This document shows, piece after piece, positions 33,510 through 41,952 of a stretch of DNA of 64,000 bases. The stretch is from JBAYSY01 sp041675885 (GTDB lineage: Bacteria; Pseudomonadota; Alphaproteobacteria; Rhodobacterales; Rhodobacteraceae). The stretch is taken from NCBI GenBank assembly GCA_041675885.1, contig JBAYSY010000004.1, positions 26,277 to 90,276 of the forward strand. The letters are read 5' to 3'. The translations under genes were made by a program, and so were the position numbers. The stretch's first letter is position 1. The number at the start of each line of letters is the position of its first letter. Below the pieces are notes generated by a model, which had not been told where the DNA came from, searched no databases, and saw only the letters and a program-made list of their open reading frames with translations.

Positions 33510-35117
33510 ATGACCGACATCGCCCCCCGCGCCGATCTTGCAACCCATGAGGTGACGAACCAGCCCGCGCCCGGGGTCCGCGACCTCTGGGCCTCGGACC
33601 CGGGTTTCCGCCACTGGGCCGGGGTGGCGGGGGCGGACGGCGCGGCGCTGGCGGAGTTCGGCGCGCGGGCCGGGGCGGTGGAATGGCAGGCGGCGGCGCG
33701 GGCCGCGAACCGGCATGTGCCCGAACTGCGGTTGTTCGATCGCGGCGGGCGCAGGCTGGACGAGGTGGCGTTCCACCCGGCCTATCACCGGCTGATGGAA
33801 CTGGGCCTGTCCGCCGGATACGCCGCCTGTGCCTGGGACGGCGGCAGCCACGCCACCCATGCCGGGCTGGTCTATGCCATGAGCCAGGTCGAGCCCGGCA
33901 CCTGCTGCCCGATGACCATGACCTATGCCGCGATCCCGGCGCTCGGGGCCGATCCGGCGCTGGCCGCCCGCTGGCATCCAAAGCTGACGGCGCGCAGCTA
34001 TGACGGCCGCAGCCTGCCCATGGCGGACAAGACCGCCGCCACCCTCGGCATGGCGATGACCGAGAAGCAGGGCGGCTCGGACCTGCGCACCAATACCACC
34101 GTGGCGGAGCCGGACGGCGAGGGCTGGCGGCTGACCGGGCACAAGTGGTTCTGCTCGGCGCCGATGTCGGACGGGTTCCTGACGCTGGCGCAGGCGCCCG
34201 GCGGGCTGACCTGTTTCCTCGTGCCGCGCTGGACCCCGGACGGGGAAAGGAACGCCATCCAGCTCATGCGGCTCAAGGACAAGCTGGGCAACCGGGCCAA
34301 TGCCTCGGCCGAGATCGAATACAGCCGTGCATGGGCCGAAAGGCTGGGTGAGGAAGGGCAGGGGGTGCGCAGCATCATCCGCATGGTGCATCACACAAGG
34401 CTGGATACCGCGCTGGCGCCCGCCGGGCTGATGCGGGCGGCGCTGGCCGAGGCGCTGTGGTGGTGCGAGGGGCGCTCTGCCTTCCAGCGCCGCCTGATCG
34501 ACCAGCCGCTGATGCGCGCGGTGCTCGCGGACCTCGCGCTCGACCTCGAAGGGGCGCTGGCCTTGGGCTTCCATGTCGCGCGGGCCTTCGACGCGGATAC
34601 GCCGCTGGCGCGGATCGGCGTGGCGCTGGCCAAGTTCCTGTCGAACAAGCGTTGCCCGGTGGTGGTGGCCGAGGCGATGGAGTGCCTCGGCGGGATGGGC
34701 TATGTCGAGGACACGCCGCTGCCGCTTCTCTACCGCGAGGCGCCGCTGAACGGCATCTGGGAAGGGTCGGGCAATGTCATCTGCCTCGACATCCTGCGCA
34801 CGCTGGGGCGCGACGGGGCCGCCGCCGATGCGCTGGCGGCGGAACTGGACGCCGCGACCGGGGCCGACCGGCGTTACGACGCGGCGCTGAAGGCGCATCG
34901 TGCCCGCTGGCCCGGCCTGCCGCCCGAGGCGGAGGCGAGGCTTTTCGCCGAACGGCTGGCCGTGCTGCTGACCGCCTCGGTGCTGATCCGCCATGGCCCC
35001 GCCGCGGTGGCCGACGCCCATGCCGCCACCCGGCTGGAGCCCGGCCGCGGGCTGGTGCCGGGGGCGGTGACAGGGCTTGATGCCGCGGCGCTCTTGGCCC
35101 GGTTGGGTCGGGATTGA
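33510..35117 (+). CDS. AidB-like acyl-CoA dehydrogenase family protein
   Basis: The 535-residue flavoprotein matches the AidB branch of the acyl-CoA dehydrogenase superfamily. It has a long N-terminal domain, then MTEKQGGSDLRTNTT, GHKWFCSAPMSDGFL, AMECLGGMGYVEDTPLPLLY and the characteristic IWEGSGNVICLDILR. E. coli AidB binds DNA and FAD and belongs to the alkylation-damage (Ada) response. Divergent placement next to lexA fits a DNA-damage theme but is not proof. I see no SOS box oriented to it other than the shared ones. ATG 33510 follows AGGAGGAG. Confidence 0.88.
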   Translation: MTDIAPRADLATHEVTNQPAPGVRDLWASDPGFRHWAGVAGADGAALAEFGARAGAVEWQAAARAANRHVPELRLFDRGGRRLDEVAFHPAYHRLMELGLSAGYAACAWDGGSHATHAGLVYAMSQVEPGTCCPMTMTYAAIPALGADPALAARWHPKLTARSYDGRSLPMADKTAATLGMAMTEKQGGSDLRTNTTVAEPDGEGWRLTGHKWFCSAPMSDGFLTLAQAPGGLTCFLVPRWTPDGERNAIQLMRLKDKLGNRANASAEIEYSRAWAERLGEEGQGVRSIIRMVHHTRLDTALAPAGLMRAALAEALWWCEGRSAFQRRLIDQPLMRAVLADLALDLEGALALGFHVARAFDADTPLARIGVALAKFLSNKRCPVVVAEAMECLGGMGYVEDTPLPLLYREAPLNGIWEGSGNVICLDILRTLGRDGAAADALAAELDAATGADRRYDAALKAHRARWPGLPPEAEARLFAERLAVLLTASVLIRHGPAAVADAHAATRLEPGRGLVPGAVTGLDAAALLARLGRD

Positions 35118-35127
35118 CCGGCCGGTC

Positions 35128-35156
35128 AACAACCTCCGATCCAACGGGTTGTTTTT
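35128..35156 (+). terminator. Intrinsic terminator after the aidB-like gene
   Basis: Arms AACAACC (35128-35134) and GGTTGTT (35147-35153) run into a five-T stretch, 11 bp after the stop codon. Stem and T-run together are typical of Rho-independent termination. Confidence 0.6.
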
Positions 35157-35255
35157 GGGCTGGAAACTCGGCCCCATGCACTCCATAGTGTGACGGACAA
35201 CCGGCGGGGGACGCCGCGCGGCATGGAAAACAAAGCGCGACAAAGGCAATAAAAC

Positions 35256-35489
35256 ATGGCTGCCGACAAACAGAACTTGCAGGACGCTTTCCTCAACCAC
35301 GTGCGGAAGGCGAAGGTTCCGGTGACGATTTTCCTCATCAACGGGGTGAAGCTTCAGGGCGTCATCACCTGGTTCGACAATTTCTGTGTGCTGCTCCGGC
35401 GTGACGGACAATCGCAACTTGTCTACAAACATGCGATCTCCACCATCATGCCCGGCCAGCCGATCAGCCTTTACGAGGGTGACGACTGA
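35256..35489 (+). CDS. hfq: RNA chaperone Hfq
   Basis: The 77-residue Sm-like hexameric protein pairs small RNAs with mRNAs. The Sm1 motif is seen in VPVTIFLINGVKLQGVITWFD and the Sm2 motif YKHAISTIMP near the end (the family's Y/F-KHA is intact). It lacks the long acidic C-terminal tail of enterobacteria, as usual in alphaproteobacteria. Its TGA overlaps the probable CTG start of hflX. Confidence 0.97.
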   Translation: MAADKQNLQDAFLNHVRKAKVPVTIFLINGVKLQGVITWFDNFCVLLRRDGQSQLVYKHAISTIMPGQPISLYEGDD

Positions 35490-36772
35490 TACCCGAGGCC
35501 CGGCCCACCGAGGGCGCGGCGACGCGCGCCTATGTTCTGCACCCGGACATCAGGGGGGAGCCGGGGCGACGGCTGCCCGAATACCGGCTGGCCGAGGCGG
35601 TTGCGCTTGCGGCCGCGCTGCCGGGGCTGGAGGTCGCCGGGGCCGAGGTGGTGCGGCTGCCGAAGGCGCAGGCGGGGCGGCTGTTCGGCAAGGGCAAGCT
35701 TGAAGAGCTGAAGGCCCGGTTCGAGGCGCTGGAGATCGACCTTGTGCTGGTTGACGGGCCGGTGACGCCGGTGCAGCAGCGCAACCTGGAAACCGGCTGG
35801 GGCGTCAAGCTTCTGGACCGCACCGGGCTGATCCTGGAGATCTTCGCCGACCGCGCCCGGACCCGCGAAGGGGTGTTGCAGGTCGAGCTTGCCGCGCTCG
35901 GCTATCAGCGCAGCCGGCTGGTGCGGGCCTGGACCCATCTGGAACGCCAGCGCGGCGGGTTCGGTTTCGTCGGCGGCCCCGGCGAGACCCAGCTTGAGGC
36001 CGACCGCCGGGCGATCGACGATCAGGTGGTGCGGCTGCGGCGGCAACTGTCCAAGGTGGTGCGCACCCGGGCGCTGCACCGGGCGGCGCGGGCCAGGGTG
36101 CCGTTTCCGGTGGTGGCGCTGGTCGGCTATACCAACGCCGGGAAATCCACGCTGTTCAACCGCATGACCGGGGCCGGGGTGCTGGCCCGGGACATGCTGT
36201 TCGCCACGCTCGATCCCACCATGCGGGCGGTCGATCTCGGCCCCGCCGGGCGGGTGATCCTGTCGGACACGGTGGGGTTCATCTCGGACCTGCCGCCCCA
36301 GCTTGTCGCCGCCTTCCGGGCCACGCTGGAAGAGGTGCTGGAGGCCGATGTGATCGTGCATGTGCGCGACATCGCCCACCCCGAGACCGCGGCGCAGGCG
36401 GCGGACGTGGAAGATATCCTTGTCAGCCTCGGCGTGACGGAGGAAACCCCGCGAATCGAGGTCTGGAACAAGATCGACCTGCTGGACGACGAGGCCCGCG
36501 CCACCTGCCAGGCGCAGGCCCTGCGGCGCGATGACGTGGTGCCGGCTTCCGCCGTCACCGGCGCGGGGATGGACGACCTGCGCGCCGCCCTCGCCGTCCG
36601 TCTGGGCGGGGTGCGCCGGGCCGACCGGCTGGACCTGCCCTTCGCCCGGGGCCGCGCCCGCGCCTGGCTGCACGAGGCGGGCGTGGTCACCGCCGAGGCG
36701 GAACACGACGGCGGCTGGACCATCGACGTGCTCTGGACCGCCGCGCAGGAACGCGGGTTCCGGGGGGTGTAG
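35486..36772 (+). CDS. hflX: Ribosome-associated GTPase HflX (probable CTG start)
   Basis: The 428-residue protein splits stalled or heat-damaged ribosomes. The N-terminal domain (TRAYVLHPDI, then LPKAQAGRLFGKGKLEEL) is followed by the GGPGETQLEADRR linker and the GTPase with G1 GYTNAGKSTLFNRM, G3 DTVGFI and G4 NKID. An in-frame TGA at 35480 and the lack of ATG, GTG or TTG before the conserved N-terminus leave CTG 35486 as the best start. It overlaps the hfq stop and has GAGGGTGA upstream. GTG 35648 would remove 54 residues of the conserved domain. The hfq-hflX order is widespread. Confidence 0.9.
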   Translation: MIPEARPTEGAATRAYVLHPDIRGEPGRRLPEYRLAEAVALAAALPGLEVAGAEVVRLPKAQAGRLFGKGKLEELKARFEALEIDLVLVDGPVTPVQQRNLETGWGVKLLDRTGLILEIFADRARTREGVLQVELAALGYQRSRLVRAWTHLERQRGGFGFVGGPGETQLEADRRAIDDQVVRLRRQLSKVVRTRALHRAARARVPFPVVALVGYTNAGKSTLFNRMTGAGVLARDMLFATLDPTMRAVDLGPAGRVILSDTVGFISDLPPQLVAAFRATLEEVLEADVIVHVRDIAHPETAAQAADVEDILVSLGVTEETPRIEVWNKIDLLDDEARATCQAQALRRDDVVPASAVTGAGMDDLRAALAVRLGGVRRADRLDLPFARGRARAWLHEAGVVTAEAEHDGGWTIDVLWTAAQERGFRGV

Positions 36773-36904
36773 GGGTGTCTTGAATCCCCGGCAAATCCCC
36801 TTGGCACAACAGAGGGCAGCGGCCGACCGCGGGGGGCCGCCGCGACGATTGTGCTCTGGCAGTTTATGGTGCCGATTACCCCGACACCGGTTCGTGTCGA
36901 AACG

Positions 36905-36985
36905 TTGCAGGAGCGGCCGCCCGTCCGGGCGGTCGGCCGCTGCCCGGCGGCGCGTGACGCGCCTTGATTCCGGGCAAGGGGGAAA
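36905..36985. repeat. Repeat family C, main copy upstream of rpsB
   Basis: The stretch contains GCGGTCGGCCGCTGCCC, then GGCGGCGCGTGACGCGCC, then TTGATTCCGGGCAAGG. The same blocks occur in reverse at 48482-48540 and 56940-56995 and in the same order near 51262-51315. GGGCAGCGGCCG and its complement flank a variable centre, so the unit can fold into a hairpin. Confidence 0.6.
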
Positions 36986-37083
36986 AGGGAGCACGGTCGG
37001 CCGCTGCCCTCCGTGGTGACAAGGGCCAGCCGGAGGTTCACGCCAAAACCCGACCGATCCGCCACCTCGCGGGAACGTCACCC

Positions 37084-37112
37084 TTGCGCCCCGGCGCAAA
37101 GCCCTGTATGGC
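37084..37112 (+). promoter_or_regulatory. Candidate rpsB-tsf promoter
   Basis: TTGCGC (37084-37089) and TATGGC (37107-37112) are 17 bp apart, about 120 bp before rpsB. The match is moderate but lies just beyond the repeats, where a strong ribosomal-protein promoter is expected. Confidence 0.4.
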
Positions 37113-37230
37113 GGCGCCACTTCACAGGCAGGGGCGGGCCTTGCGGGGGAGACATCCCCGTTCGGTCCTCCGGTTGGGCGGTGCGCCGCTCGAATCCCCT
37201 GCCGAGGCGCAAACCGGAAAGGAAATGGAC

Positions 37231-38049
37231 ATGGCGCTTCCCGATTTCTCGATGCGTCAGCTTCTCGAAGCTGGCGTCCACTACGGCCACCAGACCGCCC
37301 GCTGGAACCCGCGCATGGGCGAGTTCATCTATGGTGACCGCAACGGCATCCACATCATCGACCTGACCCAGACGGTGCCGATGCTCGACGCCGCGCTCAA
37401 GACCGTGCGCGACACCGTGGCCAAGGGCGGCCGGGTGCTGTTCGTCGGCACCAAGCGCCAGGCGGCAAAGCCGATCGCCGAGGCGGCCGAGAAATGCGCG
37501 CAATACTACATGAACCACCGCTGGCTGGGCGGCACGCTGACCAACTGGAAGACCGTCTCGCAGTCGATCCAGCGGCTCAAGGCGATCGACGAGCAACTGG
37601 ACCACGGCGCCGAGGGGCTGACCAAGAAGGAACGCCTCGGGATGGAGCGCGAGCAGGCCAAGCTGCAAGCCAGCCTGGGCGGCATCCGCGACATGGGCGG
37701 CCTGCCGGACCTCTTGTTCGTGATCGACGTGAACAAGGAGGATCTGGCGATCCTCGAAGCGAAAAAGCTGGGCATCCCGGTGGTCGCGGTCGTCGATACC
37801 AACTGCTCGCCCGCCGGGGTCGATTACATCGTGCCGGGCAATGACGACGCCTCGCGCGCCATTACGCTCTACTGTGATCTGGTCGCGCGCGCCGCGCTTG
37901 ACGGGATGACGGCGCAGATGGGCGCCGCCGGGGTCGATATCGGGGCGCTGGAAGCCGCGCCGGGCGAAGAGGCGCTGGCCGAGGAGCCCGCGGAAACCGC
38001 CGAGGCCGCCGAAGCACCCGCCGAGACGACAGGGGCCGAACAGGGCTGA
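37231..38049 (+). CDS. rpsB: 30S ribosomal protein S2
   Basis: The 272-residue S2 protein begins with MALPDFSMRQLLEAGVHYGH. It carries FIYGDRNGIHIIDLTQT and the signature VVDTNCSPAGVDYIVPGNDD. The last 35 residues form an Ala/Glu-rich tail (EEALAEEPAETAEAAEAPAE), longer than in E. coli and common in this group. ATG 37231 follows GGAAAGGA. An ATG six bases earlier is less well placed. Confidence 0.97.
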   Translation: MALPDFSMRQLLEAGVHYGHQTARWNPRMGEFIYGDRNGIHIIDLTQTVPMLDAALKTVRDTVAKGGRVLFVGTKRQAAKPIAEAAEKCAQYYMNHRWLGGTLTNWKTVSQSIQRLKAIDEQLDHGAEGLTKKERLGMEREQAKLQASLGGIRDMGGLPDLLFVIDVNKEDLAILEAKKLGIPVVAVVDTNCSPAGVDYIVPGNDDASRAITLYCDLVARAALDGMTAQMGAAGVDIGALEAAPGEEALAEEPAETAEAAEAPAETTGAEQG

Positions 38050-38139
38050 GGCCCCGGCACCGCGACCACCATTCCGCCGGGCGGGACCATCGGGTCCGGC
38101 CCGGCTATCCGCAATCGACGAATCTGAGGAGAGACCGTG

Positions 38140-39015
38140 ATGGCAATCACTGCAACCATGGTGAAGGAACTGCGCGAAGCGACCGGCGCGGGCATGATGG
38201 ACGCCAAGAAGGCGCTGACCGAGACCGGCGGCGACATGGAGGCCGCGGTCGACTGGCTGCGCACCAAGGGCCTGGCCACGGCCGCGAAGAAGGCGGGCCG
38301 CGTGGCCGCCGAGGGGCTGGTGGGCGTCGCCGTCGAAGGCGGGCGCGGGGTCGCGGTCGAACTCAACTCGGAAACCGATTTCGTCGCCAAGAACGCCGAT
38401 TTCCAGGGGCTGGTCGCGGGCATCACCCGCACCGCGCTGGGGGTTGCCGATCTCGACGCGCTGGGGGCCGCCGAGCTTGACGGAACCCCCGTGGCCGAGA
38501 CCCTGACCACCGCCATCGCCCGGATCGGCGAGAACATGACCCTGCGCCGCATGGCCAGGATCGAGGGCGATGCGGTCGCCGCCTATGTCCACAACGCCGC
38601 CGCCGAAGGCATGGGCAAGATCGGCGTGCTGGTCGCGGTGAAGGGTTCTGACAACGGTATCGCCAAGCAGATCGCCATGCATGTCGCGGCGACCAACCCG
38701 GCCTCGCTGTCGGAGGCCGATCTCGACCCGGCGCTGGTCGAGCGCGAGAAGACCGTGCTGACCGAACAGGCCCGCGAATCCGGCAAGCCCGATGCGGTGA
38801 TCGAAAAGATGATCGTCGGCCGCATGGCCAAGTTCTTCGAGGAGGTCACGCTGCTCGGCCAGAAGTTCGTGATGAACCCGGACATCACCGTCGCGCAGGC
38901 GGCGAAGGATGCGGGTGTCGAGATCACCGGCTTCGTCCGCATGGCCGTGGGCGAGGGGATCGAGAAGAAGGAAGAGGATTTCGCCGCCGAGGTCGCCAAG
39001 ACCCTGGCGGGCTGA
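38140..39015 (+). CDS. tsf: Elongation factor Ts
   Basis: The 291-residue nucleotide exchange factor for EF-Tu has the N-terminal UBA-like segment AITATMVKELREATGAGMMDAKKAL and the interaction motif ELNSETDFVAKNADF. ATG 38140 follows GAGGAGAG; a GTG three bases earlier is possible. It pairs with rpsB, 90 bp upstream, as in most bacteria. Confidence 0.97.
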   Translation: MAITATMVKELREATGAGMMDAKKALTETGGDMEAAVDWLRTKGLATAAKKAGRVAAEGLVGVAVEGGRGVAVELNSETDFVAKNADFQGLVAGITRTALGVADLDALGAAELDGTPVAETLTTAIARIGENMTLRRMARIEGDAVAAYVHNAAAEGMGKIGVLVAVKGSDNGIAKQIAMHVAATNPASLSEADLDPALVEREKTVLTEQARESGKPDAVIEKMIVGRMAKFFEEVTLLGQKFVMNPDITVAQAAKDAGVEITGFVRMAVGEGIEKKEEDFAAEVAKTLAG

Positions 39016-39056
39016 TCCGGCCCGGGCGCCTGTCGCCCGGCACATCCAGAGAAAGC

Positions 39057-39088
39057 AGCGGCGCGGCCCGGAAGGTCCGCGCCGCTTT
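39057..39088 (+). terminator. Terminator of rpsB-tsf
   Basis: Perfect 10-bp arms AGCGGCGCGG (39057-39066) and CCGCGCCGCT (39077-39086) with a 10-nt loop are followed by a short T stretch, 42 bp after tsf. Confidence 0.75.
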
Positions 39089-39502
39089 GCGTTGCGGACC
39101 CTGCCCCGTGGCGCGGTTCGGGGGATGCCGGTGTCTGGTCTGGGGCGTGAAAAGGGAAGCGGCGGCTTCGGGAAATGGCGTAAAGGCCGCGGGGCAGCCG
39201 CCAGCGGCGACCGCATACCCCGCAGCCCCTCACGCGGATACTCATGAAACGACGACATAGTGATGCAGGCCGGGGGGCGGCGAAAGTCAGGGATTCCTTA
39301 CCCGAATGGGGCGGTTTGTCGCGGTATCGGTGTGTTGGGGTGGGGGGCCGGTCCGAACTCTTTCGAATCTATCCCCCTCGTTCAGGCGAAACAGGGGCCG
39401 GCGGCCAACCGCTGCCCTTTGTTTTGCTTGGGCTGAAACTCATCTCTCCATACAATCCGATGCCCCTTCCGCCCGCCGCTGCACCGTGGCAGTCTCCGGT
39501 GC
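39089..39502. other. Gap between tsf and the flavoprotein gene
   Basis: 414 bp with no supported gene or RNA. Around 39388-39430 it has a half-copy of repeat family C (CGGCCAACCGCTGCCCTTTG). This is followed by a plausible promoter for the next gene, TTGGGC (39428-39433) with TACAAT (39451-39456) at 17 bp. Confidence 0.5.
39428..39456 (+). promoter_or_regulatory. Candidate promoter of the D-amino acid dehydrogenase-like gene
   Basis: TTGGGC and TACAAT are separated by 17 bp. The -10 matches the consensus at five of six positions and lies 47 bp before the start codon. Confidence 0.5.
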
Positions 39503-40582
39503 ATGACAAGCGACTTTCTCATCATCGGCGGCGGTATTGCCGGGATTTCGGCGGCGGCGCGGCTTTCGGCGCTTGGGCGGGTCACGCTGTGCGAGCAGGA
39601 ACCGGCGCTTGGCTATCACGCCTCGGGCCGCTCGGCGGCGCTGTTCGAACCGCGCTACGGCAAGCCCGCCATCACCGCGCTGTCGGAGGCCGGCGACACC
39701 TTCCTCCGGCACGAGAACGGCGGTGTCCTGAGCCCGCGCGGCTTCCTGATGGTGGCGCGCGAGGACCAGCGCGAGGGGTTTCTGGCGGAGGAAACCGCGA
39801 TGCGCCTCGACCGGATCGCCCCGGCGGAGGCGTGCGATATCGTGCCGGTCCTGAACCCCGGAAAGGTGGCGCTGGCGGCGTATCACGCGGCCGCCTGGGA
39901 TATCGACACCGACCGGCTGATCCAGAACTTCGCCCGCGAGGCGCGCGGCAATGGCGCGGCGATCCTGACCGGCGCCCCGGTCACCGCCATATCCCGGACC
40001 GCGACCGGCTGGCGCATCGGGGCCGGGGGGGAAACCCATGACGCGCGGATGATCGTCAACGCCGCCGGGCCATGGGCCGACGGGATCGCCCGCATGGCCG
40101 GGGTGCGGCCGGTGGGGCTTGTGCCCTATCGTCGCTCCATGGCCCGCATCCCCGCCCCGGGCGGGCATGACATTTCCCGCTGGCCGATGATCTTCGGCCC
40201 GGGCGAGGACTGGTATGCCCGGCCCGACGCCGGGGCGCTGCTGGTCTCTCCGGGCGACGAAGACCCGATGGAGCCGCATGACGCCTTCGCCGACGACATG
40301 GTGCTGGCCGCAGGGCTGGCGCGTTACGAGGCGATGGTGACCGAACCCGTCACCCGGCTCTTGGCGAACTGGGCGGGGCTGCGCACCTTCGCCCCCGACC
40401 GGGTGCTGGTGATCGGCCCCGACAGGCGCGAGCCCGCGTTCTTCTGGCTGGCGGGGCAGGGCGGCTACGGGTTCCAGACCTCGCCCGCCGCCTCGCGGCT
40501 TGCCGCCGACCTGATCGCCGGGCGCGCGCCGGAACTCGGCCCGGCCGTTGTCGCCGCGCTTTCACCCGCCCGCTTCGGCTGA
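39503..40582 (+). CDS. FAD-dependent D-amino acid (D-arginine-like) dehydrogenase
   Basis: The 359-residue DAO-superfamily flavoprotein has the N-terminal Rossmann motif FLIIGGGIAGISAAARL. It resembles D-arginine dehydrogenase in two places: GYHASGRSAALFEPRYG after the dinucleotide fold, and the C-terminal FFWLAGQGGYGFQTSPAASR. Such enzymes oxidise D-amino acids to 2-oxo acids and pass electrons to the respiratory chain. Substrate cannot be fixed from sequence. Next to it are an AhpD-like protein and an XRE-cupin regulator, which may form a small regulated unit. Confidence 0.78.
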   Translation: MTSDFLIIGGGIAGISAAARLSALGRVTLCEQEPALGYHASGRSAALFEPRYGKPAITALSEAGDTFLRHENGGVLSPRGFLMVAREDQREGFLAEETAMRLDRIAPAEACDIVPVLNPGKVALAAYHAAAWDIDTDRLIQNFAREARGNGAAILTGAPVTAISRTATGWRIGAGGETHDARMIVNAAGPWADGIARMAGVRPVGLVPYRRSMARIPAPGGHDISRWPMIFGPGEDWYARPDAGALLVSPGDEDPMEPHDAFADDMVLAAGLARYEAMVTEPVTRLLANWAGLRTFAPDRVLVIGPDRREPAFFWLAGQGGYGFQTSPAASRLAADLIAGRAPELGPAVVAALSPARFG

Positions 40583-40592
40583 GGCCGGTCTC

Positions 40593-40606
40593 TTGATCCC
40601 GATCAA
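40593..40606. promoter_or_regulatory. Perfect FNR/FnrL-type box
   Basis: TTGAT-CCCG-ATCAA is an exact match to the FNR half-site consensus with correct 4-bp spacing. It is symmetric over 14 bp (TTGATCCCGATCAA has TTGATC/GATCAA arms). It is centred 67 bp before the AhpD-like gene and lies just after the preceding stop codon. It suggests oxygen control of that gene. Confidence 0.7.
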
Positions 40607-40666
40607 GGCCCAACCGCGCCGTCCGTGCGAAACCGGCGCGAAACCGTGAACAGGAAAGGCAACCTC

Positions 40667-41017
40667 ATGGATTGGCAGGAAAAGATCGAAGGCACCCGGA
40701 ACGCGCTGCGGGTGCTCAACCGGACGATCCCCGAGGCGACCCGGGGTTTCGCCACGCTTTCGAAGGCGGTGAAGGACGGCGGCACGCTGGGCGTCAAGGA
40801 AAAGGAATTCGTGGCCATGGGAATCTCGATCGCCATCCGCTGCGACGACTGTATCGCCTTCCACACCGAGGCGCTGATCAAGGCCGGGGCCACGCGCGAG
40901 GAGTTCGGCGACGTGCTGGCCATGGCGGTGCAGATGGGCGGCGGGCCGTCGCTGATGTATGCCTCAAGGGCGCTTGATTGCTGGGACCAGCTCACGGCGG
41001 CGCGGGAGGCCGGGTAG
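40667..41017 (+). CDS. AhpD-like carboxymuconolactone decarboxylase family protein
   Basis: The 116-residue helical protein has the full redox motif C59-D-D-C62 with H66 (IAIRCDDCIAFHTEAL). This is the arrangement used by AhpD alkylhydroperoxidases. It may therefore act as a thiol-dependent peroxidase or reductase. ATG 40667 follows AGGAAAGG. The FNR-type box upstream points to expression at low oxygen. A relative inside the nuo operon (22867-23277) lacks these cysteines. Confidence 0.85.
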   Translation: MDWQEKIEGTRNALRVLNRTIPEATRGFATLSKAVKDGGTLGVKEKEFVAMGISIAIRCDDCIAFHTEALIKAGATREEFGDVLAMAVQMGGGPSLMYASRALDCWDQLTAAREAG

Positions 41018-41196
41018 TGCGGGCGATTCGCCGTCAGACGGCCCCCTTGCCTGATGCCGGGCGGGGGGCGGCGCCTCCGGGGTGACGGGCGCATATGGTG
41101 CAAATCGCCGCAGGCCCGGAATTCATGCCCCCGGACTCCGCCGGGGCGCAGGGCCGGGCGGTTGCCGGGCGGGGGAGAAGCCCCTATGACACGGAC

Positions 41197-41829
41197 ATGA
41201 CAGCCGAACAGCCCACCGACCCCAAGGCCATCATCCGCATCGCCCGCGAAAGCGGCGAGGCGGAGATGCCCGAGCCGCTCGACCTCGGCGCGCGGGTGCG
41301 CGGCCTGCGCAAGGAGCGCGGCTGGACGCTGGAACAGGCGGCCACGCAGGCGGGGCTTGCGCGCTCGACGCTTTCCAAGATCGAGAATGGCCAGATGTCG
41401 CCCACCTACGAGGCGCTGAAGAAGCTGGCCGAGGGGCTGGCGATCTCGGTGCCGCAGCTGTTCACGCCGCCTTCGGGCGCGCAGGTGACGGGCCGGATCG
41501 CGGTCACCCGGGCGGGCGAGGGGCAGGCCCATGCCACCGCGACCTATGAACACGAGCTGCTGGCCGGGGCGCTGACCCGCAAGAAGATGCTGCCCTACCG
41601 CGCCCGCATCCGCGCCCGGCGGTTCGAGGAATTCGACGGCTGGGTGCGCCATGACGGCGAGGAATTCCTGGTGGTGCTGACCGGCATCGTCCGGCTCTAT
41701 ACCGAGTTCTACGAGCCGGTCGAACTGCGCCGGGGCGACAGCGCCTATTACGACGCCACCATGGGCCACAACGTGGTCTCGCTGAGCGAGGAAGACGCGA
41801 GCATCCTGTGGGTGACCTCGCTGGGCTGA
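41197..41829 (+). CDS. XRE-family transcriptional regulator with cupin domain
   Basis: The 210-residue protein has a helix-turn-helix at about 25-80 (LGARVRGLRKERGWTLEQAA, then ARSTLSKIENGQMSPTYEAL). A C-terminal cupin fold follows (FDGWVRHDGEEFLVVLTGIV, then LRRGDSAYYDATMGHNVVSL). Relatives control amino acid, polyamine or sulfur metabolism, with the cupin sensing the ligand. The flavoprotein gene nearby could be its target. The start is taken at ATG 41197, though the purine-rich site before it is rather distant; an in-frame ATG at 41128 would add 23 residues. Confidence 0.87.
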   Translation: MTAEQPTDPKAIIRIARESGEAEMPEPLDLGARVRGLRKERGWTLEQAATQAGLARSTLSKIENGQMSPTYEALKKLAEGLAISVPQLFTPPSGAQVTGRIAVTRAGEGQAHATATYEHELLAGALTRKKMLPYRARIRARRFEEFDGWVRHDGEEFLVVLTGIVRLYTEFYEPVELRRGDSAYYDATMGHNVVSLSEEDASILWVTSLG

Positions 41830-41952
41830 GGACGGAACCGCCCGCGCGCCCCGCGCGCCGCCCGCGCCGATGCTGCGCAACCGGCCCGGCTGTGGACATT
41901 GCCACCGCTTCGGCCTATTGCGAAAACGTAGTCCGACAGGGGGAGGCCCAGC

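Larger units (their letters stand above)
36773..37230. other. Repeat-filled gap between hflX and rpsB
   Basis: 458 bp without a credible gene. It contains at least three partial copies of repeat family C (about 36800-36850, 36905-36980 and 36990-37035), a CGACAC/GTGTCG hairpin at 36892-36909, and the candidate rpsB promoter at 37084-37112. Confidence 0.6.

Noticed and set aside
32613..35432. Single long minus-strand frame joining lexA with sequence opposite the aidB-like gene
   Set aside because: LexA begins clearly at 33299 with its conserved MLTRKQLELLDFI. The upstream part is an antisense shadow.
36964..36979. Possible FNR half-site (TTGAT) upstream of rpsB
   Set aside because: The second half does not match ATCAA, and TTGATTCCGGG is part of repeat family C.
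39306..39506. Short open frame in the gap after tsf
   Set aside because: No ribosome site, odd composition, overlap with a repeat and with the promoter of the next gene.
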